A stretch of DNA of 64,000 bases from Bacteroides luhongzhouii (GTDB lineage Bacteria; Bacteroidota; Bacteroidia; Bacteroidales; Bacteroidaceae). How positions within the stretch are numbered: position 1 is the stretch's first letter; each line of letters begins with the position of its first letter. Both the position numbers and the translations under genes were made by a program. A model generated the notes under the pieces. It made no database searches. It saw only the letters and a list, made by a program, of their open reading frames with translations, and was not told the DNA's origin. Location of the stretch: contig NZ_CP059973.1 of assembly GCF_009193295.2 (NCBI RefSeq), positions 3,968,001-4,032,000 of the forward strand, given 5' to 3'. This document shows, one piece after another, positions 27,405 through 37,000 of this stretch.

Positions 27405-29369
27405 ATGAAACGAATCCTTTTTACTATGCTTCTTGCCGCATCTCTTTCGGCCGAAGCCCAGACGCAAACATACGAGACGGAATTTGCCCGTCCCTTGAAT
27501 GAAGTACTGACGGATATACAGAACCGTTTCGGAGTCCGTTTGAAATATGACATTGATACGGTGGGAAAAGTGCTGCCTTATGCCGATTTCCGTATTCGTC
27601 CTTATTCCGTGGAAGAATCCTTGACGAATGTATTGGCACCTTTCGATTATAAATTTGTTAAGCAGAAAGGAAATATGTATAAGCTGAAAGCATACGAGTA
27701 TCCACGTCGTACAGATGCAGACGGAGAGAAGATGCTGGCTTATCTGAATACACTTTATACAGACCGACAGTCTTTTCAACTTCGTGCCGATTCTCTGAAA
27801 AAAGAGGTACGTCAGCGTTTAGGTATCGATACTTTGTTGGCTCAATGTGTCAAAACCAAACCTATTCTTTCAAAGATACGTAAGTTTGATGGCTATACCG
27901 TGCAGAATTTCGCGCTTGAAACACTTCCCGGATTATACATTTGCGGTTCTATCTATACGCCCCAATCGAAAGGAAAACATGCGTTGATAATCTGCCCTAA
28001 CGGACATTTTGGTGGCGGACGTTATCGGGAAGACCAACAACAACGTATGGGAACTTTGGCACGTATGGGAGCTGTTTGTGTAGACTATGATTTGTTCGGA
28101 TGGGGAGAGTCGGCTTTGCAAGTAGGCAGTGCGGCACACCGTAGTAGTGCGGCACACACTATTCAGGCAATGAACGGCTTACTGATTCTTGACTACATGC
28201 TTGCTTCCCGTAAGGACATTGATACCAGCCGTATCGGTACGAATGGTGGTTCGGGTGGAGGTACCCATACTGTATTGTTGAGCGTATTGGATGATCGTTT
28301 CACCGCTTCAGCTCCGGTGGTGAGCCTGGCTTCTCACTTCGACGGTGGCTGTCCCTGTGAAAGCGGAATGCCTATTCAATTATCTGCAGGAGGAACCTGT
28401 AATGCGGAATTAGCCGCTACTTTTGCTCCTCGTCCGCAACTGATTGTATCGGATGGTGGCGACTGGACGGCCAGTGTTCCTACTCTTGAATTTCCTTATC
28501 TGCAACGAATCTATGGATTCTACCAGGCAAAAGATAAAGTAACGAATGTACATCTTCCCAAAGAGAAACATGACTTTGGTCCGAATAAGCGGAATGCTGT
28601 TTATGACTTCTTCGCAGAAGTATTCAAATTGGATAAAAAGATGTTGGATGAAAGCAAGGTCACCATTGAACCGGAATCCGTTATGTATAGTTTTGGCGAA
28701 AAAGGAGCTTTGCTTCCCGAAGGAGCCATCCGTTCATTTGACAAGGTAGCTGCTTATTTTGACAAGAAGGCTTTTGCTAATTTAAAATCAGATGCTTCTC
28801 TCGAAAAGAAAGCCATCGACTGGGTAGCTTCATTAAAGTTGGACGATGATAAAAAGGCAGGTTTTGCAGTAACTGCCATTTATAATCATCTTCGTAAAGT
28901 GCGTGACTGGCACAATGAACACCCTTATACAACAATCCCCGAAGGTATCAATCCTCTGACAGGCAAACCGCTTTCTAAACTCGACCGTGAAATGATTGCA
29001 GATTCCGCTATACCGAAAGAAGTGCATGAAAGGTTAATGAAAGATTTGCGCAGAGTATTGACGGAAGAACAGATTGAACAAATCCTGAATAAATACACGG
29101 TAGGTAAAGTTGCTTTTACCTTGAAAGGTTATCAGGCCATTGTGCCCAATATGACGGAAGAGGAAACGGCTTTCGTCTTGGAACAGTTGAAACTAGCTCG
29201 CGAACAGGCTATTGACTACAAGAATATGAAGCAGATATCTGCTATCTTCGAAATTTATAAAACCAAATGCGAACAGTATTTCAATGAGCATGGTCGAAAC
29301 TGGCGTCAGATGTTCAAAGATTATGTGAATAAGCGAAACGCAGAAAAGAAAGCTCAAGAAAAGAAATAA
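27405..29369 (+). CDS. Pectin esterase: STN-like + alpha/beta hydrolase + DUF3826-like domain
   Basis: 654 residues, signal peptide ending about residue 19 (SAEAQ). Residues ~22-95 resemble a secretin/TonB short N-terminal (STN) domain (PLNEVLTDIQNRFGVRLKYD). An alpha/beta hydrolase follows (~140-410), with HALIICPNGHFGGG, nucleophile elbow GGSGG (Ser283), a likely acid at Asp350 or Asp353 and His389 (KEKHDFGPN). The C-terminal ~190 residues look like the DUF3826 protein at 17973. Position and make-up match my memory of BT_1017, a pectin methylesterase needed for RG-II use. Family members remove methyl or acetyl esters; methylesterase is favoured by context. It is the last gene of the operon, 67 nt before a terminator hairpin. 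Confidence 0.82.
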   Translation: MKRILFTMLLAASLSAEAQTQTYETEFARPLNEVLTDIQNRFGVRLKYDIDTVGKVLPYADFRIRPYSVEESLTNVLAPFDYKFVKQKGNMYKLKAYEYPRRTDADGEKMLAYLNTLYTDRQSFQLRADSLKKEVRQRLGIDTLLAQCVKTKPILSKIRKFDGYTVQNFALETLPGLYICGSIYTPQSKGKHALIICPNGHFGGGRYREDQQQRMGTLARMGAVCVDYDLFGWGESALQVGSAAHRSSAAHTIQAMNGLLILDYMLASRKDIDTSRIGTNGGSGGGTHTVLLSVLDDRFTASAPVVSLASHFDGGCPCESGMPIQLSAGGTCNAELAATFAPRPQLIVSDGGDWTASVPTLEFPYLQRIYGFYQAKDKVTNVHLPKEKHDFGPNKRNAVYDFFAEVFKLDKKMLDESKVTIEPESVMYSFGEKGALLPEGAIRSFDKVAAYFDKKAFANLKSDASLEKKAIDWVASLKLDDDKKAGFAVTAIYNHLRKVRDWHNEHPYTTIPEGINPLTGKPLSKLDREMIADSAIPKEVHERLMKDLRRVLTEEQIEQILNKYTVGKVAFTLKGYQAIVPNMTEEETAFVLEQLKLAREQAIDYKNMKQISAIFEIYKTKCEQYFNEHGRNWRQMFKDYVNKRNAEKKAQEKK

Positions 29370-29436
29370 AATGAGGGTAAACCCTTAACCTTCTACATAA
29401 CCGGAAAATCTCCGGGATAATAAAAGAATATAATAG

Positions 29437-29489
29437 AGCTATGCTTTGCAACTGACAAAGCATAGCTTTATCATATCTAAAGCATAGCT
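29437..29489 (+). terminator. Terminator hairpin plus an extra copy of its arm
   Basis: AGCTATGCTTTG (29437-29448) pairs with CAAAGCATAGCT (29456-29467), followed by TTTATC. The arm AAAGCATAGCT is repeated at 29479-29489, so an alternative hairpin is possible. It ends the RG-II plus-strand operon. Confidence 0.75.
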
Positions 29490-29595
29490 TTAGCTCTCAA
29501 AAAACACTACTATAACTTATTTCTTCACGATTACTAAACATCTTTTTCGCAGGAAATGTGTTATTTTGTAGATGGCTAACAGAAATATATATGAT

Positions 29596-30378
29596 ATGGA
29601 TAAGCAAAAAGTAGCATTAGTCCTTTCTATGGGGGGAGCACGTGGAATAGCACATATAGGAGTAATTGAAGAATTACTTCGTCACAACTTTGAGATTACT
29701 TCCATTGCAGGAAGTTCTATGGGAGCAATGGTAGGAGCAATGTATGCTTCAGGAAAAATGGAAGAATGTAAAGAATGGCTGTTTAGTTGGGACAAACGCA
29801 AGATGTGGGAATTGGCGGATCTTACCTTAAGCCGGGATGGATTAGTGAAAGGTGACCGTTTTATTAAAGAACTGAAACAAATTATTCCGGATATGAATAT
29901 CGAAGACCTGCCTGTCCCTTATGTAGCGATGGCTACGGATATTGTCCGCGATCAGGAAGTCAGGTTTGACAGAGGGAGCTTACATGAAGCTATTCGTGCG
30001 TCTATTTCTATCCCTATGCTTTTCCGTCCATTAAGAAAAGACGGTATGGTATTGATTGATGGAGGTATTCTGAATCCTCTTCCATTGAGTCATGTGCAAC
30101 GCACTGAAGGAGACATTCTGATAGCTGTCGATGTGAATGCACCCATTGAAACCGGAAAGAAAAAGAAAATATCTCCTTATAATCTGTTGACAGAATCTTC
30201 GAGAATGATGATGCAACAAATCACTCGTTACCAGATAGAACGTTGTCAGCCGGATATCTTAATTCAAATTTCCGGCGATACGTATGATATGTTGGAGTTC
30301 CATCACGCAGTTTCGATTGTGAAGACAGGAGCGGAAGTTACTCGAAACGTGTTGAAAGAATCTCTTGGCAATGATTAA
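29596..30378 (+). CDS. Patatin-like phospholipase
   Basis: About 260 residues from ATG 29596 (MDKQKVALVLSMGGARG). An in-frame ATG at 29572 would add eight residues but lies about where transcription may start (a TTATTTTG box sits just before it), so I prefer the second. All patatin marks are present: the oxyanion loop GGARGIAHIG, the nucleophile elbow GSSMG near residue 45 and the DGG of the Ser-Asp dyad near 155 (LIDGGILNPLP). No signal peptide, so cytoplasmic. It hydrolyses acyl esters of phospholipids or related substrates. Its 3' end overlaps the convergent hipA 3' end by 41 bp. It has no obvious RG-II role despite lying between the two RG-II arms. Confidence 0.92.
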   Translation: MDKQKVALVLSMGGARGIAHIGVIEELLRHNFEITSIAGSSMGAMVGAMYASGKMEECKEWLFSWDKRKMWELADLTLSRDGLVKGDRFIKELKQIIPDMNIEDLPVPYVAMATDIVRDQEVRFDRGSLHEAIRASISIPMLFRPLRKDGMVLIDGGILNPLPLSHVQRTEGDILIAVDVNAPIETGKKKKISPYNLLTESSRMMMQQITRYQIERCQPDILIQISGDTYDMLEFHHAVSIVKTGAEVTRNVLKESLGND

Positions 30379-31441
30379 TCATGTGGTTGATGATCTCCAT
30401 TCCTTTTCTTCGGGGTATACGGATACTTTCACCAACCGCCAACATATCTTCAATATCCGGATTTCCTTTGTTATTTGCTGAAGTAGCATGTTCACCGTGA
30501 TACCCCTCTTTACAGAGAGTTAAATCATAAGCAGGTGCTAATGACCATTTTCCTTCGCGACAAATAAAACTGAAATTTTTGACATGGTCGTCTTTGTTAT
30601 CTGTTAGTACATTAAATACCATGCGTTGGAACATTTCATCAACTTGTTGTGAATCTTGTGTCAAATATCCTGTTAAGTGTAGCAATACTTTGTAATCTAG
30701 TTTTGGATTTGATATTGATTCATTGAGTAACGCACCAGCAGTAGCAATGTGTAGTCGTTTTCCATTCTCTATATCAAAACGCTTGCTGGCAAAATATTTG
30801 CCATCTAATAACTTGTAGTCAGGAACATTTATTCCACATTTACGGGCTACTTCATTATATTTATATTCCATTCTCCCCATATCTTTCGGATCATATGTAT
30901 GGCGGAATTTCACTAACCATGCACCTTCACAGTCATGCCACAAGCATTTAGGACGGCAGCCACCGGAATTACCACTATTGAAATATAAAATATCTTCGCC
31001 TTCTTCAGATTTTTCTGAAAGTACTTCCAGAGCCATATGTTGTAAGTTGTCCAAGTCAGGTAGAGATTTTTCTTCTCCAATATAAGATTCCGGCACGTAA
31101 CTAAGTGCTCCCATTCCCGAAATTCCCACTATACTTAATCGCTGAATAGGTGTAAGCAAAGCATCATTTATACCTTGTTTTTTGAGTAAACGATTCAACA
31201 AATAACGACCATATCCATCAGGGAGACTATCCTCAAATATTCCAAAATTTCCCCAGAAAGGTTCTGGTTTGGCGATGAATAAACTAGATTCTAATGGTAA
31301 GTCTAATGGAGAGATAGAAAAGCCTGATATCAGCCATTTCTTATCATACTGGAAAGCGCAGCATCGGTTATCGTGTGTCATGGTAAGTTCTCCTATCTTT
31401 TGATCACGATAAAGTACTGATAACTTATTTACTAATTTCAT
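30338..31441 (-). CDS. hipA: HipA-like kinase toxin
   Basis: 367 residues from ATG 31441 (MKLVNKLSVLYRDQKIGEL); a further in-frame ATG at 31516 would add a stretch lying inside hipB. It shows the HipA layout: N-terminal couple-HipA domain with WGNFGIFEDSLPDGYG near 90, SGNSGGCRPKCLW near 180, the nucleotide-binding WLVKF, the catalytic loop DNKDDHVKNFSF near 285 and LAPAYDLT near 310. HipA enzymes are serine/threonine kinases that phosphorylate a translation target (glutamyl-tRNA synthetase in E. coli) and cause growth arrest unless bound by HipB. Its start overlaps the end of the hipB-like gene by 17 nt, as in classical hipBA operons. The pair sits between the two RG-II arms. Confidence 0.93.
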   Translation of the reverse strand: MKLVNKLSVLYRDQKIGELTMTHDNRCCAFQYDKKWLISGFSISPLDLPLESSLFIAKPEPFWGNFGIFEDSLPDGYGRYLLNRLLKKQGINDALLTPIQRLSIVGISGMGALSYVPESYIGEEKSLPDLDNLQHMALEVLSEKSEEGEDILYFNSGNSGGCRPKCLWHDCEGAWLVKFRHTYDPKDMGRMEYKYNEVARKCGINVPDYKLLDGKYFASKRFDIENGKRLHIATAGALLNESISNPKLDYKVLLHLTGYLTQDSQQVDEMFQRMVFNVLTDNKDDHVKNFSFICREGKWSLAPAYDLTLCKEGYHGEHATSANNKGNPDIEDMLAVGESIRIPRRKGMEIINHMINHCQEILSTRFE

Positions 31442-31751
31442 TTCTTCCTCGTTTCCTGTTTTTATTTTTATTGATAACGTCCAATTCTTCCATTGTACTG
31501 TAAAGTGGTTCTGCAAGAAGTGCCTTTACGTCTTTGGAATATCCTAATGCTTTTGCTAATGCCACATAAGAGCTCAATGAAATAGAAAACTTCTGTTCAA
31601 ACTTAGCTATAGTGGGAGAAGGAACGCCACTTAACTTGGATAAAGCATCTCTTGAAAGTCCTTTCTCCAATCGCCTCTTTTGTAAATTGCAGGCAAGTAA
31701 CTGCAGAATATCTTCGGGCGTATCTATATCAAAGTTGTATAATAAAGACAT
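31425..31751 (-). CDS. hipB: HipB-like antitoxin, Xre-family
   Basis: About 108 residues from ATG 31751 (MSLLYNFDIDTPEDIL); an in-frame ATG at 31775 falls within the predicted operator. The middle holds a helix-turn-helix of the Xre/Cro type (LQKRRLEKGLSRDALSKLSG, then VPSPTIAKFEQ), with a basic tail (KNKNRKRGRNEISK). It is translationally coupled to the HipA-like kinase downstream. In known systems HipB neutralises HipA and represses the operon by binding inverted repeats in the promoter; such repeats are present just upstream. Confidence 0.9.
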   Translation of the reverse strand: MSLLYNFDIDTPEDILQLLACNLQKRRLEKGLSRDALSKLSGVPSPTIAKFEQKFSISLSSYVALAKALGYSKDVKALLAEPLYSTMEELDVINKNKNRKRGRNEISK

Positions 31752-31768
31752 ATCATTGTATCTGATAA

Positions 31769-31809
31769 GTAACAAATATGATTATAATAGATATTATTAT
31801 ATCTGTTAC
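31769..31809. promoter_or_regulatory. Candidate hipBA operator
   Basis: GTAACA (31769-31774) and TGTTAC (31804-31809) are inverted, and AGATAT-TATT-ATATCT (31789-31804) is a second inverted repeat between them. Both lie directly upstream of the hipB start, where HipB-type repressors bind. Low complexity of the DNA is a caution. Confidence 0.5.
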
Positions 31810-33079
31810 AAAGATAGTGTTTCACCTTGATTTATTCAATAAAAATAGCAGAAAAAGTAGCCCAAATAGCTTTTTAGTTCTGTTCTTACAACACGGATAT
31901 CAGATAACTCGTAAGGATAGAGAAACTATAAGAGACAAGTGTGAATATGTAGTATATAAAAAATTAGCCACTCTTTCAAGGCTATCTTTTACTTTATATG
32001 AACAAGGACGTCCTGATTTGATAGCGGAATTATTTAATTCTGTTGATTCTTTTATAAAGTCAATTTATACTATTGAGTCTTTGTTATCTTCGGTATATTT
32101 TGAATATAAAACCAATGTATGGCTTTGTATTGCTAATAACGCAATTACTAATTATAGAGATTATTGGATATTTTGTGAGGCTGCATTGAAAAAATGCGGA
32201 AAATGGGAGGAGTTACTATATCCACAGTTGGAAGTGCCTGATATTCGTATAAAAGGAAAAACAGTTAGTCTTTTAGAACAGGCTGATTCTATTTTTAAGA
32301 AATCGGAACTATCAGACACTTTTAGTTCTTTGGGTTATGCTATAAGAAAACAGCGTCCGGCATGGGGATGCAACGATATAGAAGGTAGAACAGCTGAAGA
32401 AAAGGTTTTGTCATTATGGAATACTCTTCCACATGATACTTTTTTGATGGCACTACTTTGTCTCAATTCTGGAGATTCACATATTATCCTTGAGCAATTA
32501 AAAGAATATGCAAGGACTGATGTTCTGGATATTTTATACAGCTCGGAGATACATCCCAAATTGCAAATAGGATTAGAAGCCGGAACAGTGGGTAATTTGG
32601 ATTTTCTTTTTTCATTATGGGAATTAGGATATAGATATCATACCCACCAGGAGTGGCAGGTGCACGGAAATATAACAAGTACTAAACAAATGAAACTTTA
32701 TTGTTTAGACAAGTTCTATGATATGAGTTTAGATATTGATTTGAAGGAGATAATGAATAGTATTGCTCTTAGAGCAATTTGTATGGTAGAAGCCATTAAA
32801 ACCAATGATTTGTTCTGCACTGGTAATCCTAATTGGAAATCATATATAAATGGAGTACGTGGTGCAACTTTACAACATCCATTAAATCAATATTGGGGAT
32901 ATATTGATATGGCTTTCGATGCTTATCATTTTACAGATGGGCGGAGTATGAGGAGTTATCTTTCTCAAAAAGAACCCGGGATAAAATTAGAAAAGGGCTC
33001 TGAAAATATAGAAATAAATTCAGCTATTTACAAAGCTTTATCTGTTTTGTATCCAGAAGTATATAACATGAATTCGTAA
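31778..33079 (+). CDS. Unrecognised protein divergent from hipBA
   Basis: 433 residues if started at ATG 31778. I do not recognise a family. The N-terminal ~30 residues (MIIIDIIISVTKIV) come from the AT-rich presumed hipBA operator and are probably not natural; no other ATG follows for about 200 codons, so the gene uses a rare start codon or has lost its true 5' end. From about residue 45 the protein is helical and soluble, with many aromatic residues (YFEYKTNVWLCIANNAITNY, NYRDYWIFCEAALKKCGKW). From about 325 it resembles nothing I can name (NPNWKSYINGVRGATLQHP). It has no signal peptide or membrane segment. It ends 7 bp from the convergent SDR gene. Codon use is AT-rich, unlike the RG-II enzymes. 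It may have arrived with hipBA. Confidence 0.6.
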   Translation: MIIIDIIISVTKIVFHLDLFNKNSRKSSPNSFLVLFLQHGYQITRKDRETIRDKCEYVVYKKLATLSRLSFTLYEQGRPDLIAELFNSVDSFIKSIYTIESLLSSVYFEYKTNVWLCIANNAITNYRDYWIFCEAALKKCGKWEELLYPQLEVPDIRIKGKTVSLLEQADSIFKKSELSDTFSSLGYAIRKQRPAWGCNDIEGRTAEEKVLSLWNTLPHDTFLMALLCLNSGDSHIILEQLKEYARTDVLDILYSSEIHPKLQIGLEAGTVGNLDFLFSLWELGYRYHTHQEWQVHGNITSTKQMKLYCLDKFYDMSLDIDLKEIMNSIALRAICMVEAIKTNDLFCTGNPNWKSYINGVRGATLQHPLNQYWGYIDMAFDAYHFTDGRSMRSYLSQKEPGIKLEKGSENIEINSAIYKALSVLYPEVYNMNS

Positions 33080-33085
33080 TGATAT

Positions 33086-33985
33086 TTATGTTGCGTCCGA
33101 AGATATATAAATCATCTTTTTCGTCATTCCCCCATCAATAGTGATGTTTTCTCCATTGATGAAATTATTGTTTCCTTCGCAAAGAAATAAACACATGCGG
33201 GCAATATCTTCCGGTTTACCTACCCGGCGTGAAGGATGCTGTGAGTGGTCTTTCGGTTGGAGTTGATCATAATCATGAGTCTGTATCCATCCCGGAGCAA
33301 TCGAGTTTACTGTGATATTCCATTCAGATAAAGACAAAGCCAATGCATGAGTCAAAGAATAGATACCACCTTTCGACGCTGCATAACCTTCACTTCCCGG
33401 TTCACTCATCAGATAACGTGTAGAGCAGATATTTATAATTCGGCCGTATGGGTTAGGAGAGGGCTGATTTTTACGATGGATGGCAAGCAGTCGGGAAGTG
33501 ATGAATACAGGACGCAGGTTAATAGAAAGAATTTTGTCGAAATCCTCTACACTTGTTTCTGTGATAGAAGAAAATTTGCTGATACCGACGTTGTTGACAA
33601 TAATATCAATATCGTTCCATTCGGCAAGAATGGTTTGCATACAACTTTCAAGCGCGTTTTTATCACTTACGTCGACTTTATGGAATATAGCCCCAGTTGC
33701 CTTCGCAGTCTCCTGTCCCGATGTTTCGTTTATATCACAAAAGGCAACTTGATTTCCAGCCAGGCAAAAAGCTTCTACTATTGCTTTGCCTATTCCTTCC
33801 GCTCCGCCTGTTATAAATACTCTTCTTTTTGAGTCCTTCAGTTTTGAAACCGTTGAAGTGTGAGACTTCGATTCAGCCGGACGTACTGTTGTTGGTTTCT
33901 TCTTACCATATTTTTGTGCTTGTTTCCAAGCAGCTTTTCGGGCTTCGTATTGTTCCTGTTGTCTTTCTATATAATTATCTGCCAT
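33086..33985 (-). CDS. SDR-family oxidoreductase with basic N-terminal extension
   Basis: 299 residues. The first ~50 form an unusual hydrophilic extension rich in K, Q and E (MADNYIERQQEQYEARKAAW). A classical short-chain dehydrogenase follows: the NAD(P)-binding TGGAEGIGKAI near 60, the acidic CDINE near 85 (suggesting NAD preference), NNVGISK near 132, a serine in NICST, the catalytic YAASKGG (Tyr/Lys) near 205, and NSIAPGWIQT. It should oxidise or reduce a small alcohol or sugar. It lies 113 nt downstream of the RG-II minus operon but beyond a terminator, so a role in handling an unusual RG-II sugar is only a guess. I see no reason in the SDR fold for the N-terminal extension. Confidence 0.88.
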   Translation of the reverse strand: MADNYIERQQEQYEARKAAWKQAQKYGKKKPTTVRPAESKSHTSTVSKLKDSKRRVFITGGAEGIGKAIVEAFCLAGNQVAFCDINETSGQETAKATGAIFHKVDVSDKNALESCMQTILAEWNDIDIIVNNVGISKFSSITETSVEDFDKILSINLRPVFITSRLLAIHRKNQPSPNPYGRIINICSTRYLMSEPGSEGYAASKGGIYSLTHALALSLSEWNITVNSIAPGWIQTHDYDQLQPKDHSQHPSRRVGKPEDIARMCLFLCEGNNNFINGENITIDGGMTKKMIYISSDAT

Positions 33986-34037
33986 CGTTATTTTTTATTT
34001 ATTGGCAAATGTAAAGTATAAAATGGATAAATACAAG

Positions 34038-34076
34038 AATCGACCGCTCTTTTGCGGACAAAGGAGCGGTCGATTT
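34038..34076 (-). terminator. Terminator between the GH78-BNR gene and the SDR gene
   Basis: AATCGACCGCT (34038-34048) and AGCGGTCGATT (34065-34075) form an 11-bp perfect stem just after the stop of the minus-strand operon, although only a short T-run is seen on that strand. Confidence 0.65.
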
Positions 34077-34098
34077 CATTCAGATGATCGTTCAAAAT

Positions 34099-37000
34099 TT
34101 AAAACTTCGTTGGATCTATCTCTGCATATTTAATTCGTTGACGGCGCCAAGTGTAAATGGCATGCAGCTTCCCGTCTTTCCCCTGAATAATGCTAGGGTA
34201 AGAGTACTGGCTGATCGGACTATCTTCTAATGTAAGAACAGGCTGCCAATTGATACCATCTTTTGAAACGGCCACACAGAGCGGAGTACGCGGACCTTTC
34301 GGAGTTCCGGGCAATGTAGAGAAATTATTGTAAATAAGGATATGTCTGCCGTCTTTCATAGTCACGGCATCCGTACCGGAATTATTATTCGGGACATCCA
34401 GCAGCGTAACTTTACTCCATGTATCGCCATTATCACTACTCCATGCGGTTGCTACCTGTGCATTACGTGTACGGCAGAGTATCTGTAATCTTCCGTCTTT
34501 ATGCTTCAGAATACTGGGTTGTATTGCATAAACAGGTTTGGCTCCTTCTCCTTTGATCGCTTCTCCGCCTTCCTGATCATCTACATTCACACCTCCCTTT
34601 TTACGATTTTGGGTGGGGACAGATAACTCGGCATCCAGTGGTCCGACCATCTTCCAGGTCTTGCCTTTATCATCGGAAATCTCGAAATGGACACGCCATC
34701 CGTTACTTCCTTCCGTACTGGAAGGACAGATGATACGTCCATTGATATATTCCGGTTTATTCTTAATAGGTCCCAGAAAACCTTTCGGAAGCGCTTCGCG
34801 TTTGCTCCAAGTCTTTCCTCCGTCACGTGAACGGACAAGCCATCCTGTCCAGTCGCTTACTTTCAAACCTATTTTATAAAACAGAATCAGGTCACCTCCG
34901 GGAATCTGGAAAAGAACCGGGTTCCAGCAAGCTTTTCTGCGGGCAATAAGTGTTCCTTTTGCATCTTTCACCGGGGTACAGGTAGAATCGATTCCGGCCA
35001 ATACTGCTTGTGAGTCTTTGAGTGAAAACACTCCGTCGGCAGCAAGTTTGGGGGCGGTCCATTCTTTTGAGCCTTTAGGCTTACGACATACCCAAATGCA
35101 ACAATCTGGATTGCGTTCTTTGGTCCCTCCGAAGAAAGAAGCTACGAGGTCGCCATTTTTCAGTTCTACTATCGTAGCTCCATGACATTCGGGGAAAGAA
35201 GCGTTCTCGTACAGGAACTCATCAGTCAGAATAGCCGTATTCTGTGTGGGAATATCTACACTGAAATGATATTTTCCCGATCCGATTTTTTCTTTCCGTC
35301 CATCCGGAAGATGTACTTCCCCTGTCGTATTGGCGGGAAGTTCGATATCCCATTCCAAATGTGTGGGAGTCTTTGTCCATCGGCTGGTTATTTTTCCGTA
35401 GATACTCATGTACGATGCATCCACGTTACTCAACTCCTGAATTTCAAAAGCCGGTTGGAAGACGATATGTTTGTAACCGGACTTCCAGCGGTCGGCACGG
35501 ATACCTGCCAGGTTATTGAAACACCACGGCAATAAATCACCTAAAAGCATCACGTGATTACCGCTATTCATTTCAGGATTTGCCGTATCACCGTTCCATA
35601 ACTCCCAAATAGTGGTAGCACCTTTTTCAACCATATATCCCCAGGAAGGATATGTCTTATTGGTAGCCAATAAATAAGCTACATCAGCATGGCCGCGACG
35701 GCTCAATTCACGCAATAGCCATTGTACACCGATTACTCCGGTACTTATATGTCCCTTGTTGGTTGTAATAATGGAAGTTACGGCATTTTTAGCCACTTCA
35801 TTGATGCAGTTCTTAGGCACCAGGCCAAAAGCAAGTGGCAAGATATTGGCAGTAACTGTGTTGTTACCATAGAAAATACTATCCGGATATAAGGTATGTC
35901 CCGGTACGGGAGAAGTGCCTTCCTTTACGTGAAGAAAACGGGCATTGAATGCATCTTTCATGCGATGTTCCAAATCTTCCCATTCTTCTGCATCAGCTTT
36001 CAGTCCTTGCAGGCTTGCAAAGCGGTGCATTAGTTGTAATACCTTTAGATAATAAGCGGTTGCGATCAAAGCTCCGTCAGTCTTGCGGGAAGGGTCCTTG
36101 CTATGAATTAACTCCAGTGATTCAGGTGGAACGCACCAGTCACCATATTTATCTTTGGTGATGATAAAATCTTCTGTCATGTAGTATTCACGGATATGTG
36201 ATACCCACTTCTTGATAGCCGGATAATTCTCTTCGATCGGACGTTTATCTCCAAAGTTCGTGAAAAGCATGTCGCAGGCCATTGGTAAAGCGGCAGGCCA
36301 GGTCACATTGTCCGAGTAGTAGTTCCAGTATGCCGGGGCTACATCAGGAATACAGCCATCTTCCCGTTGTGCTTCGCGGATGTCACGCGCCCATTTGGTA
36401 TACATGGCATAATTATTGAAAAGCATACTTTCTCCCCAACAACCCATGGTACGGTCACCCAACCATGGTTGGCGTTCATTCCGTTGCGGACAGTCAATCG
36501 GCATTCCTTTGTAGTTGCTTCGGATTCCCCAAAATGCGTTACGGACAATCTTATTCAGAGTTTCGTCGGAACAGTTGAAAGTACCGGTATGCTCCATTTC
36601 ATCTTCTACTACTTCGGCAACGAAATCTTCTGCCTTCGCATTCGGATAACCGCTGACTTCTACATAACGGAACCCATGATAAATAAAACGAGGTGCCCAG
36701 GTAGCGTCTTTGGTTTCGCGTCCGCTGACAACGTATACATCTGTAGAACGGGCATCCCTGAAGTTTTTCGTATAAAGTTCGCCATTGTCTTGCAGACTTT
36801 CTGCAAAACGGAGACGGATACTGTCACCAGTCTGTCCTTTTATCCGGAAACGTACCCAGCCCGCCATATTCTGACCGATATCCAGGATGTATTTGTTACC
36901 GAGCTTTTTAATAGAAACGGGTTTCATGGTTTCTGTAACTTTCATGCCCGGCATCATTTGTGCACGCAATGTTCCCGAAGGAATACTGACACGTTGGGCA

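Noticed and set aside
26835..27779. Long antisense ORF (314 codons) opposite GH28 and the esterase
   Set aside because: It is a shadow of two well-supported plus-strand genes, with an implausible composition rich in H, F, I and C.
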